64,000 nt of DNA. Source: Halovenus halobia (GTDB lineage Archaea; Halobacteriota; Halobacteria; Halobacteriales; Haloarculaceae). This document shows, one piece after another, positions 16,701 through 24,719 of the stretch (its first letter is position 1; each line of letters starts with the position of its first letter). The position numbers and the translations under genes were made by a program. The notes beneath the pieces are model-generated. The model ran no database searches. It had not been told where the DNA came from and worked only from the letters and a program-made list of their open reading frames with translations. The DNA is taken from NCBI RefSeq assembly GCF_051414135.1, contig NZ_JBLKOA010000001.1:248001-312000 (forward strand), given 5' to 3'.

Positions 16701-17381
16701 CTACGGCCCAACGTCACGCTGCGAAACGAGTGCTTTGATGAGTTTCATTTCAGCTTTCTGAAGATGTTCACTGACCGTGTTCGGCGCACATCCAAGTTGA
16801 TCGGCTAATTCTGCGTGTGTTGTCTCCCGAGGGTGCCGATAGTACCCGTGTTCAAACGCGAGGCGAACAGCTTCACGCTGCCGAGTGCTCAACTCGGAAA
16901 ATGGGTCTGTCCGTAGTGAGGGGCGTGACCCGATTTCTTCGACAGTCACGTCGATAGTACTTGGTGCGGAGTCAACTGCGGCCTGAAGGGCCTCAGCGTC
17001 TCCCACCACCTCACCGCTCGTTTCGAAGTCGCTGTACACGACAGGGGACCTGACGAGTAACCCCGCCCGTGCCGTCAACACGAGAAAGATCCTGAAAAAC
17101 GGGAGTGCCTCAGGGGTCGCAGTGACCAGTACAAATCCTGAGCCACCGGTAGAAGGAGGTACCGTTACGTCCTCAATCCCGTCGGTCCCACGAGTTGCAT
17201 CGACGAACACGTCTGTGTCTCCGTCAACATCGTACAGCACAGTTGCCACATCCTCTGCTGCGAGATTCCAGTCAACGAGCCGCAACTGCGAGACCGCCAG
17301 TGACTCCGTGACCGTGACGTAGAACGACGGAAGCACCGAGGGGGCCAAAGACGCCGATATCTGGAGTCGAGTCAACGACAT
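16701..17381 (-). CDS. HTH-10 (bacterio-opsin activator-like) regulator
   Basis: 226 residues from ATG 17381; GTG 17408 and ATG 17405 are alternatives. A TATA-like element at 17414-17421 read on this strand would place the transcript start near 17390, which favours ATG 17381. The C-terminal ~55 residues (LSTRQREAVRLAFEHGYYRH, HAELADQLGCAPNTVSEHLQ) are the HTH-10 domain; the N-terminal part is the variable bat-like sensor region. It diverges from the amidohydrolase gene and may control it. Confidence 0.82.
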   Translation of the reverse strand: MSLTRLQISASLAPSVLPSFYVTVTESLAVSQLRLVDWNLAAEDVATVLYDVDGDTDVFVDATRGTDGIEDVTVPPSTGGSGFVLVTATPEALPFFRIFLVLTARAGLLVRSPVVYSDFETSGEVVGDAEALQAAVDSAPSTIDVTVEEIGSRPSLRTDPFSELSTRQREAVRLAFEHGYYRHPRETTHAELADQLGCAPNTVSEHLQKAEMKLIKALVSQRDVGP

Positions 17382-17413
17382 CGTCAGACGTACCTCCTGT
17401 TTCATCACCTCCG

Positions 17414-17421
17414 GTATAAAA
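17414..17421. promoter_or_regulatory. TATA-like box in the HTH-10/amidohydrolase divergent region
   Basis: tataaaaa lies between the divergent genes. Read leftward (tttttata) it is ~33 bp from ATG 17381, giving a short-leader transcript; read rightward it would give a ~35-nt leader to ATG 17478. One or both promoters may use this site. The call rests on archaeal TATA spacing (about 25-30 bp to the start of transcription) and is not measured. Confidence 0.45.
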
Positions 17422-17477
17422 ACCCCATGACGATACCTGGCAGAACACTCACCGGGTACACTGTCCTACCCGCAACT

Positions 17478-18992
17478 ATGACGGTAACTACCGGTGAGTT
17501 GGAAGATGAAACTGAGGGCACGGTTACCGACGCAGATCTCGTGGTACACGACGCAGTGGTCGTGACTGTTGACGAAGACAACAGAATTTACGAGAACGGT
17601 ACGGTCGTGGTCAAAGACGGTGTAATCACCGATGTGCGAACGACACGAGAACGTGACCGGGCCTGTCATGCCGACCGTCTCATTGATGGCGAGGGCGCCG
17701 TTGTAATGCCTGGTCTGGTCAACGCGCATACCCATCTCGAATTGACGCCGCTGCTCGGTGCGTTCAGCGACCTCGATCTGATGGAGATGATGGGCGGGAT
17801 GACCGCCATCTTTGGCCACATCGCTGAGGGAGAGTACGACTACCTCACCGAGGCAGGCTACGAACTTGCGGCACTGAACTTTCTCACGGGTGGTGTCACC
17901 ACCGTCAACTCAATGGATGTCCGTCCCAGCGGAGGCGCAGAGACGTTCGGCGAGGCGGGTCTCCGCGGGTTCTTCGGGGTAGCGCTCTCCGACCTCTTCT
18001 GGGATATCCCGGTTGACCAGCAGTTCGACCGCGCCCGCGAATTTATAGAGGAATACCACGGCGCCTTCGACGGACGCATCCGGGCGACGATCAACCCCCA
18101 CGACGACTGGTCGTGTACCCGCACGCTGTGGGAGCGTACTGCCGACCTCGCCGCCGAGCACCCCGATTTACTCGTCCACACGCACCTACTCGAACTGGAA
18201 GCGAGCAACACGATGGCGCGCTCGAACGGAGCCGAAGACTCGCTTGACCTTCTTGACGACGTTGGCCTCCTGGACGACCGACTTGTAGCTGCGCACTTCC
18301 GGCTCGCCGACGATGAAGACATCCAGCGGACGGCTGAGGCGAACGCGTCGGTGGCACACTGCCCGTCGATCTTCTGCTACTGGAATACAGACGGTGATGT
18401 GCAGTGGACGCCGGTGCCGGAACTGCGCGCCGCGGGCGTCGATGTCGGTCTGGGTATCGACGACCACTATTGGCACGACTCTTACAGTCTGTTCGGCGAG
18501 GCGAGGCAGGCCCGGCTCGCAGCGAACCTCAAGCGTTCGACCGGTCAGTATGACTCGATGGAACTCGTGCGAATGCTCACCATCGAAGGGGCGGAGGCGC
18601 TCGGTGTCGGTGACGAAATCGGGAGCCTCGAACCTGAAAAACGGGCCGACATCATTCTGCTCGACGTCGAAAAGCCGAAGTTCACCCCACTGACGAACAT
18701 CCCAGCACAGGTGGCTAATAACGCAGCGCCGGCTGACGTGGAGACGGTGATAGTGGACGGTAACGTGCTACTGGAAGACGGCGACGCGAAGACGATGGAC
18801 GCCGATGCGGTACGCGACCGCGTCGAGGCCGCCGTGGACCGTTTTGAGTCAGAGACGAACTGGGAACTCGGCATCGGCGGAAGTGAGCCGCCGAGTACGA
18901 TGGATGTCGTCCGCGACCTGCCAAAACGTGGCCCCAGTCAGTTGCTCGGAAGACTCGCGTTCCAATCAGTTAGAGATACGTTTTCATTCTGA
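17478..18992 (+). CDS. Amidohydrolase (ATZ/TRZ, SAH/cytosine deaminase-like)
   Basis: 504 residues from ATG 17478. Metal-binding NAHTHLELT follows the strand-rich N-terminal composite domain (DLVVHDAVVVTVDEDNRIYE); later ligands appear in LLVHTHLLELE, VAAHFRLAD and GLGIDDHYWHDS, and the C-terminal part ends with GSLEPEKRADIILLDVEKPK. This is the TIM-barrel hydrolase group that deaminates or dechlorinates aminated heterocycles; substrate unknown. The divergent HTH-10 regulator suggests substrate-linked control. Confidence 0.85.
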   Translation: MTVTTGELEDETEGTVTDADLVVHDAVVVTVDEDNRIYENGTVVVKDGVITDVRTTRERDRACHADRLIDGEGAVVMPGLVNAHTHLELTPLLGAFSDLDLMEMMGGMTAIFGHIAEGEYDYLTEAGYELAALNFLTGGVTTVNSMDVRPSGGAETFGEAGLRGFFGVALSDLFWDIPVDQQFDRAREFIEEYHGAFDGRIRATINPHDDWSCTRTLWERTADLAAEHPDLLVHTHLLELEASNTMARSNGAEDSLDLLDDVGLLDDRLVAAHFRLADDEDIQRTAEANASVAHCPSIFCYWNTDGDVQWTPVPELRAAGVDVGLGIDDHYWHDSYSLFGEARQARLAANLKRSTGQYDSMELVRMLTIEGAEALGVGDEIGSLEPEKRADIILLDVEKPKFTPLTNIPAQVANNAAPADVETVIVDGNVLLEDGDAKTMDADAVRDRVEAAVDRFESETNWELGIGGSEPPSTMDVVRDLPKRGPSQLLGRLAFQSVRDTFSF

Positions 18993-19070
18993 TACAGGCA
19001 GTCGAACCTTGATAGATATATCAAGTTATTGAATTTCAGCCTGTAAAGTGCTCGATTTCAGTTTCACCGA

Positions 19071-19120
19071 GCCTACTAGTAGTTTCTCACTCGGTAGTGT
19101 TCCGGGCGGACATTTCGACT
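19071..19120 (+). repeat. Boundary repeat, core copy C
   Basis: gcctactagtagtttctc is followed by an imperfect hairpin (cactcgg/ccgggcg) and the core tagtgttccgggcg at 19095-19108, then gacatttcga. Upstream, ctcgatttca...caccga (19051-19070) resembles the sequence before copy E. It lies ~94 bp before the UPF0175 gene. The gap 18993-19201 holds nothing else recognisable. Confidence 0.8.
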
Positions 19121-19201
19121 GCTTCGAGCGCTCGCTTTGCGCGCCGTTCGCTTGAGAATCCTCGGCCAAACACTCAAGAATCGCGTACACGTATCTCAGG
19201 T

Positions 19202-19447
19202 ATGGCGACAATCGAGATCGACGACGACGTCTACGAGGCGTTACAGCTCCCGGAAGGAGAGCGCTCGCCCGCGATGAAGCGGGAGTTGGCGGTCTCGCTG
19301 TACGCCCGCGATATTCTCTCGTTCGGAAAAGCCCGTACGTTGGCGGAGATGTCGAAACGAGAGTTTCAGGAACTCCTCGGCGAACGTGAAATTGCCCGGC
19401 ACTACGGTGAACGAGAACTCGAAGACGATCTCGACTATGCCGGATAG
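19202..19447 (+). CDS. UPF0175 family antitoxin-like protein
   Basis: 81 residues from ATG 19202. SLYARDILSFGKARTLAEMS and the following FQELLGEREIARHYGERELE are typical of UPF0175 proteins, which usually precede DUF3368 PIN-domain genes as antitoxin and toxin. The stop overlaps the start of the DUF3368 frame (ATG 19437) by about 11 bp. The gene is intact although its partner is broken. Confidence 0.8.
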   Translation: MATIEIDDDVYEALQLPEGERSPAMKRELAVSLYARDILSFGKARTLAEMSKREFQELLGEREIARHYGERELEDDLDYAG

Positions 19448-19928
19448 CGGGCTGGTCGTTTCTGACACGTCGCCACTCCTGAATCTCGCGCTCATCGAGC
19501 GGCTTGACCTCCTCGAATCGCAGTTCTCCGAAGTTACGGCTCCATAATAGGTCTGGAACGAACTTACCGGTGGGGAAGATGGACTGGAGGGGCTCCGTGA
19601 GTTGCGCGACGACGGACTTCTACATCTCGTGGAGGTGGAACGCTCGAATTTGTTCGTGGAGCTCTTCCACGAGCTCGACTTCGGTGAGACAGCGGCGATC
19701 TGCTATGCCGTCGAGCAGAATGCCGATCTCGTTCTACTCGACGAGCGCGACGGACGGCGCGTCGCTCGCAGACACGACCTGAACGTCACGGGCGTGATCG
19801 GCGTCCTGCTTCGCGGAGCGAAGACCGGCGTAGTGAACCTGGAACACGAACTGCAGGCCCTCCGTGAAGCTGGGTTCTGGATTACTGACGAGCTCTACGA
19901 ACAGATTCTCTCCGAAGCCGATCAGTAG
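19437..19928 (+). pseudogene. DUF3368 PIN-domain toxin, broken by two tandem stops
   Basis: The reading frame starts MPDSGLVVSDTSPLLNLALI (PIN active-site SDTSPL) and continues after the break as VWNELTGGEDG...DFGETAAICYAVEQNADLVL and LLDERDGRRVARRHDL, all in one frame. Codons 37-38 (19545-19550) are TAA TAG. Relatives have a Pro-x-x-Val-Trp turn here, so CAA CAG changed by two C-to-T transitions is a plausible origin. An internal TTG at 19602 could only yield a fragment without the first catalytic Asp. Confidence 0.8.
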
Positions 19929-19977
19929 TCTTTCCGACGGATAAATAGCCGACACCGCCCGATTACACTTCCATTGA

Positions 19978-20225
19978 GCCTACTAGTAGTTTCTCGCCCG
20001 GTAGTGTTCCGTGCGTACATTTCGAGTAGATTAGTACACTTATTTGAAAATAATATAAGCTGCTTCAGTCAGTGTCGTTCGATGAACGAGATTTACCCGT
20101 AGTAGCCCCTCTTTCTCGCCGGATCTCGAAAACTCTCGATGAATGACGACCCAGGAGTGAGGTCTGCCGGGGATACTGGCATCTATCGGCTTCGGATGAC
20201 CGCGCTGTATACAACGCGCAAACGC
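19978..20225 (+). repeat. Composite boundary repeat (core copy D)
   Basis: gcctactagtagtttctc, hairpin arms cgcccgg (19995-20001)/ccgtgcg with one mismatch, core tagtgttccgtgcg at 20002-20015, then tacatttcgagta. The next ~200 bp mirror the layout of 14807-15050: AT-rich ttatttgaaaataatat, a gaggtctgccgggg block (20157) and a terminal gctgtatacaacgcgc (20204). The gap 19929-20261 contains only this element. Confidence 0.65.
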
Positions 20226-20261
20226 ACAACGTCCTGTTTTCTCAGGTTGAAACCATACGTC

Positions 20262-20813
20262 TTAGCTTTCGTTCCTGGGGTATGCCGACTTTCCGTCGTG
20301 ATGTGCACGGACGAAGGCCCGTCGGAGGACTGTCAACAACACATACGTCTCGTATTTCTGGGTTCGGCAGTGCTCACAGGGTTGCATCTCTGCCGTGATG
20401 TCGTCGATCTCGTTGTCGTACTCGTCGGTCAGCGTGGCGAGTGCTGCCTCAACCTGTGGTTGGACGGCATCGATCATCTCCTCGATAGCCGGGTCGGCTG
20501 AGTCCGGCAGCGAGTACGAGAGAACGGTCGTGTTGGCCCCGTAGTATTTCGTCGTCCCGCCACGCCCCTCTTCGAACCGGACGACATCAACGAGGCCGGC
20601 GTCGCGAAGTTCGTTGATATGGTGGCGCACCGTGTTCTCTGTGCGGTCGATGCCTCTGTCAGCGAGACGGTCATGGACCTCGCTTGCTGTTAGCGTCTCA
20701 TCAGCGAGTATATCGAGAATCATAGCCCGCATCGGTTCATCAATGGCATCAGACACCCGTGTATCTCGAACGGCGATATCTTCGAGTTCATTCTCGCCAT
20801 CGGAGGTGCTCAT
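20262..20813 (-). CDS. ArsR-like winged-helix regulator with Cys/His tail
   Basis: 183 residues. The HTH covers about residues 25-95 (DEPMRAMILDILADETLTAS, NTVRHHINELRDAGLVDVVR). The C-terminal part has a helical stretch (IEEMIDAVQPQVEAALATLT) and MQPCEHCRTQKYET, a CxHC-type potential metal site. It is divergent from the heavy-metal-domain/P-type ATPase genes, so it probably senses the metal and controls them; this is inferred from position and the Cys/His motif. Confidence 0.8.
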   Translation of the reverse strand: MSTSDGENELEDIAVRDTRVSDAIDEPMRAMILDILADETLTASEVHDRLADRGIDRTENTVRHHINELRDAGLVDVVRFEEGRGGTTKYYGANTTVLSYSLPDSADPAIEEMIDAVQPQVEAALATLTDEYDNEIDDITAEMQPCEHCRTQKYETYVLLTVLRRAFVRAHHDGKSAYPRNES

Positions 20814-20912
20814 ATGTGAATCGATGGCGTGTACACGCTAAGTAGTAACGACCGGTACATAGGCCGTGTTTGACGCCTTTTCCGCTGGTTCAGTGAAAGA
20901 TCTAGACGACTC

Positions 20913-20928
20913 GTTTGTCCGCTCAAAC
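20913..20928. promoter_or_regulatory. Candidate operator GTTTG-N6-CAAAC
   Basis: A perfect 5-bp inverted repeat with 6-bp spacer (gtttg 20913-20917, caaac 20924-20928) sits in the 186-bp region between the divergent regulator and the heavy-metal-domain gene, upstream of a TATA-like box. Related half-sites (gtgtttg near 20867, ttcaaaca at 20943-20950) flank it. Binding by the ArsR-like protein is a guess from position. Confidence 0.4.
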
Positions 20929-20960
20929 ACCTTGTATAGGCATTCAAACATATCATCTAA

Positions 20961-20970
20961 AAAATACTTT
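20961..20970 (+). promoter_or_regulatory. TATA-like box for the metal efflux genes
   Basis: aaaatacttt, within an A-rich run starting at 20959, is 30-39 bp before ATG 21000. That spacing predicts a transcript beginning within ~10 nt of the start codon, the common haloarchaeal short-leader arrangement. No second promoter is evident before the ATPase gene, which starts 12 bp after the metal-domain gene. Confidence 0.45.
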
Positions 20971-20999
20971 AGTGGGTACGGGTACTACGTAGAACTGTG

Positions 21000-21215
21000 A
21001 TGAGCGAAACGACCCAGTTCCGCGTGATGGACTTCGACTGTCCGAGTTGTGCAAGCACCGTCGAACGCGCCCTCTCGAATCAGGACGGCGTCGAAGACGT
21101 TGAAGTACACTACTCGACCGGTCGCGTCGAGATCGACTACGACGACAGCGTCGCCGACCCCGCCACGTTCGAACAGACCATCGAAAACCAGGGCTACACG
21201 CCCCAGACCGCCTAA
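21000..21215 (+). CDS. Heavy-metal-associated (HMA/CopZ-like) domain protein
   Basis: 71 residues, one HMA domain. FDCPSCASTVERAL supplies metal-binding Cys14 and Cys17; the rest (DGVEDVEVHYSTGRVEIDYD, ENQGYTP) completes the beta-alpha-beta fold. It is the free-standing counterpart of the N-terminal HMA domain that the adjacent ATPase lacks, so it probably delivers Cu(I), Zn(II) or a similar ion to it. A ggagg sequence lies between its stop and the ATPase start. Confidence 0.9.
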   Translation: MSETTQFRVMDFDCPSCASTVERALSNQDGVEDVEVHYSTGRVEIDYDDSVADPATFEQTIENQGYTPQTA

Positions 21216-21226
21216 GGAGGAAGATC

Positions 21227-23194
21227 ATGGATACTCAATCAGTCAAACAACACTACCGCAAACACCGGAAGGCCATCATCGTCGTGGTGAGCGGCCTGCT
21301 GTACGCCGGCGGCTGGACGCTCGGCTACGTCTCCACCTTCGATACGGCAAGCGCCGCAATTCTGATCCTCGCAACTATCGTCGGCGGCTACGACATTGCC
21401 AGAACCGCCTACCACGAGGTCAAAAGCCGGACGCTCGGCATCAAGACGCTCGTGACGCTGGCCGCCGTCGGAGCAATCGTCATCGGCTCGTACTGGGAGG
21501 CCGCCGCGGTGGTCTTCCTGTTCGCACTGGGATCGTACCTCGAAGGGCGGACGATGCGCAAAACGCGCAACGCCCTCGAAGAATTGCTGGAGATGACGCC
21601 CGACGAGGCCACCGTGCGCCGCGACGGCGAACAAAAAGAAGTGCCCGCCCGTGAGGTCGAAGATGGCGAGATTGTGATCGTCAAGCCCGGTGAGAAGATT
21701 CCCGTGGATGGCGACGTCGTCGAGGGTGAAAGCGCCGTCAATCAGGCCCCCGTCACCGGTGAGAGCGCGCCCGTTCACAAGGCCGACGGAGACGAAGTCT
21801 ACGCAGGCACGATCAACCAGGAAGGTTCGCTGGAAGTGCGGACGACCGGCTCCGGGACGGATACGACGCTCCAGCGGATCATCCAACGCGTCGAGGAAGC
21901 CCAGGAAGCCCAATCACCGACGGAGAGCCTCATCGACCGGTTCGCCAAATATTACACGCCAGGCGTGATGGCGCTGTCAATCGGCGCCTTCGCCGTCACC
22001 CAGAACGCGATCCTCTCGTTGACGCTCTTGGTCATCGGCTGTCCCGGAGCGCTGGTGATCGGGCCGCCGGTCAGTATCGTCTCCGCGATCGGCAATGCTG
22101 CTCGGAGCGGCGTTCTGATGAAGGGCGGCGAGCACCTCGAACAGGCCGGGAAGATCGACCTCGTCGCCTTCGACAAAACGGGGACGCTCACGAAAGGCGA
22201 GACCGCCGTCGCCGACGTTGCTGGGTTCGACGCCGAAGCCGGCGACGTGCTGGAGCTTGCGGCCATCGCCGAGAAGAAGAGTGAACACCACCTCGGCGAC
22301 GCCATCCTCGACGCAGCGCAGGACCGTCCGGCCGCAGTCACTGATGGCGGGACGACGACTACCCGGGCGGCCGACAATTCAGCGGCCACGGACGCGCGGT
22401 CGCTCCCCGACCCGGACGAGTTCGACGTGGTCGCCGGCAAGGGCGTCGTCGCCCACACCGATGTCTCCGGCGAAACCGGAGGCTCGTCGGACGAGTCCGA
22501 CGGTGGTCGTGAAATCGTCGTCGGAAACCGCGCACTGCTCGACGAACGCGGGATCGACGTTCCCGACGAGGTCGCCGACTACGTCCGCGAGCGGGAGAAG
22601 CTTGGCGAGACTGTCGTCCACGTCGTCCGTGACGGTGTCGTCATCGGCGCTATCGCCATGCGCGACGAACTACGGGAGGCGGCGGGCGGCGTCGTCCAGG
22701 AACTCCAGGACGCCGGTATCGAGACAGTGATGCTGACCGGCGACAACGAACGCGTCGCGGCCGCGGTGGCCGAGGAAGTTGGCATCGACGACTACCGCGC
22801 GGAACTGCTCCCCGAAGACAAGCAGGCAGTCATCGAGGAGTACCGCGAGGACGGCCACGTCGTGGCGATGGTCGGCGACGGCATCAACGACGCGCCGTCG
22901 CTGGCGACTGCCGACGTGGGTATCGCTATGGGTGCTGCCGGCACGGATACCGCCATCGAGACGGCGGACATGGCGCTGATGGCCGACGATCTTGAACGCA
23001 TCCCCTACGCGGTGAAACTCAGCAAGGCCACCCGGTGGAATATCTACGAGAACGTCGGGCTCGCCGTGCTGACGGTGACGCTCCTACTGGCGGGCGTCCT
23101 GACGAGCTACGTCACGCTCGCGCTCGGGATGCTCGTCCACGAGGCCAGCGTCCTCGCCGTGATCGGCAACGGGATGCGCCTACTCCGATACTAA
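21227..23194 (+). CDS. P1B-type heavy-metal ATPase with CPG motif
   Basis: 655 residues, no N-terminal HMA domain. P-type marks: actuator APVTGES (~173-179), phosphorylation site DKTGTLTKGE (Asp316), hinge VGDGINDAPSL (~549-559) and several membrane spans. The TM6 ion motif is GCPGALVIGPP (Cys272-Pro-Gly), where most family members have CPC, CPH or SPC, and the usual SEHPL is SEHHLGDA (~351-358). A Ser/Thr/Asp-rich loop of ~60 residues is inserted in the nucleotide domain (TDGGTTTTRAADNSAATDA). Ion not predictable. Confidence 0.92.
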   Translation: MDTQSVKQHYRKHRKAIIVVVSGLLYAGGWTLGYVSTFDTASAAILILATIVGGYDIARTAYHEVKSRTLGIKTLVTLAAVGAIVIGSYWEAAAVVFLFALGSYLEGRTMRKTRNALEELLEMTPDEATVRRDGEQKEVPAREVEDGEIVIVKPGEKIPVDGDVVEGESAVNQAPVTGESAPVHKADGDEVYAGTINQEGSLEVRTTGSGTDTTLQRIIQRVEEAQEAQSPTESLIDRFAKYYTPGVMALSIGAFAVTQNAILSLTLLVIGCPGALVIGPPVSIVSAIGNAARSGVLMKGGEHLEQAGKIDLVAFDKTGTLTKGETAVADVAGFDAEAGDVLELAAIAEKKSEHHLGDAILDAAQDRPAAVTDGGTTTTRAADNSAATDARSLPDPDEFDVVAGKGVVAHTDVSGETGGSSDESDGGREIVVGNRALLDERGIDVPDEVADYVREREKLGETVVHVVRDGVVIGAIAMRDELREAAGGVVQELQDAGIETVMLTGDNERVAAAVAEEVGIDDYRAELLPEDKQAVIEEYREDGHVVAMVGDGINDAPSLATADVGIAMGAAGTDTAIETADMALMADDLERIPYAVKLSKATRWNIYENVGLAVLTVTLLLAGVLTSYVTLALGMLVHEASVLAVIGNGMRLLRY

Positions 23195-23233
23195 CAGCAC
23201 AGAGCCACAACTACCCTCGACAAGTCACGACCA

Positions 23234-23893
23234 ATGTCAGAAACAACGAATCCGACCGACACGAACCGCAGCAAAGAGCACTGGGCAGTCGAATACGATG
23301 TCGAACCGATCCGGATCCACGACCCCGTCGCAGAGACGCTCGCGGTCCTCGAACCAGGCGAACCATTCGTCGTCACTTACGAAGATCTGGTCAAAGCGGC
23401 AGGCCACTCCTGTCCGACCGCGTCCGGCGCCTACCGCATCGCACAACTGGGTCTCGACGCGCTGTACCCAGACGACCAGCCGGTCCGAAGCGAGATCGAA
23501 GTACTCGCGGCAGGGCCGCGCGATGATGCCACCTACGGCGTGATGAGTCGGCTTATCTCGTACGTGACCGGTGCAGCCCAGGAAGACGGCTTCGGTGGGC
23601 TCGCCGGCGGTTACGGTGATCGCCACGATATGCTGATGTTCGACGCGTTCGAGCCCGACAGCGCGGCACCGACGTTTCGCTTTCGTCGGACGGATACGGG
23701 CGAGACCGTCGAGGTAACCTATCACGTTAGCGAGGTGCCGGATGGTGGTCCAGCACTCAGCCACCTCCAGCAGATCATCGACGGGACCGCGAGCGAAGAC
23801 GACCGCGAACTGTTCGCCGACGTGTGGCGCGGGCGCGTCCAGAGTGTCCTCTCCGACGACTCGCTATTCACCGTGACAGCCATCGAACACTAA
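23234..23893 (+). CDS. FmdE-like (formylmethanofuran dehydrogenase E domain) protein
   Basis: 219 residues. VTYEDLVKAAGHSCPTASGA, with His58 and Cys60, resembles the GH(x)CP motif of FmdE-domain proteins, followed by the expected RIAQLGLDALYPDDQPVRSE. The C-terminal zinc finger of FwdE is absent. It follows the P1B ATPase by 39 bp in the same direction, suggesting a role in metal sensing, storage or transfer rather than methanogenesis; that role is inferred from context. Confidence 0.65.
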   Translation: MSETTNPTDTNRSKEHWAVEYDVEPIRIHDPVAETLAVLEPGEPFVVTYEDLVKAAGHSCPTASGAYRIAQLGLDALYPDDQPVRSEIEVLAAGPRDDATYGVMSRLISYVTGAAQEDGFGGLAGGYGDRHDMLMFDAFEPDSAAPTFRFRRTDTGETVEVTYHVSEVPDGGPALSHLQQIIDGTASEDDRELFADVWRGRVQSVLSDDSLFTVTAIEH

Positions 23894-23923
23894 TCATAGA
23901 ACACTCGATTTCACCGCCACCGA

Positions 23924-23967
23924 GCCTACTAGTAGTCTCTCGCCCGGTAGTGTTCCGGGCGACATTA
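23924..23967 (+). repeat. Boundary repeat, core copy E
   Basis: gcctactagtagtctct is followed by a perfect hairpin with arms cgcccgg (23941-23947) and ccgggcg (23955-23961) around tagtgtt; core 23948-23961. The preceding cactcgatttcaccg (23902-23916) resembles the sequence before copy C. It starts 31 bp after the FmdE-like stop and 136 bp before the GNAT gene. Confidence 0.8.
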
Positions 23968-24096
23968 CTATCTGAGAGCGTTCTCTGAACATGTGGTAGA
24001 AGCCACTACCCATGCACCTTCGTTCCCGTTCACACTGTCTGTCAAACCGAAACATACCAGATAAACATTCAAACACAGTGGGCCAGATATCGAGAT

Positions 24097-24564
24097 ATGG
24101 AACTCGTCGAAGCGACCGAAGCTGATCTTGGTGCGATTACGGACCGCTGGTATCGCCTCGCGAAATCTATGGAGAACTACTCCGAGTTGAACGAACTCGT
24201 CTATGACGACGCTAGCGAAGTTTCCGAAGAAGGGTTCCGGAATCTGCTTGCGGACGATGAAACAATGCTCTATCTCATTACAACGGAGGGTGAGACCATT
24301 GGTTATCTCATGGTTCGTGAGGGCGAGCATCCGTCTCGCCAGTACTCACAGTATCTCCGCCTCGTTGATATCGCTATCGACGAACAGTACCGAAATCAGG
24401 GGCACGGGACAGCGGCTGTCGAACGCCTGAAGGAACTGGCCCAACAGCGTGATTGTGACCATCTCAAGCTCTCTTGTGAGTGGCAGAATGATCGTGCACG
24501 GCGGTTTTACCGTAAACTGGATTTCCAGCCGAAACAAGTCGAGTACGTCCAACCGCTTGAGTAA
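24097..24564 (+). CDS. GNAT family N-acetyltransferase
   Basis: 155 residues. Acetyl-CoA-binding motif A is RNQGHGTAAVERL (about 110-122, Q/RxxGxG/A), preceded by beta strand LRLVDIAIDEQY and followed by HLKLSCEWQNDRARRFYRKL, the usual motif B with a Tyr near the thiol. Substrate is unknown. It is the only intact gene between boundary repeats E and F. Confidence 0.88.
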   Translation: MELVEATEADLGAITDRWYRLAKSMENYSELNELVYDDASEVSEEGFRNLLADDETMLYLITTEGETIGYLMVREGEHPSRQYSQYLRLVDIAIDEQYRNQGHGTAAVERLKELAQQRDCDHLKLSCEWQNDRARRFYRKLDFQPKQVEYVQPLE

Positions 24565-24719
24565 TCCAGCTTTCCTCTCAATCGTTCATCTACAGTTGCG
24601 AGTAGCTCTGCAGGCAAACTGTGGATGTGAGAGGCACAACGGCTAAGCTTTTCCCAGTAGTAGGCCCCGCCGAGCCTAAATGCCCGAATTTTCTCCCCGC
24701 AAGCAGCAGGTAGCCAGCG

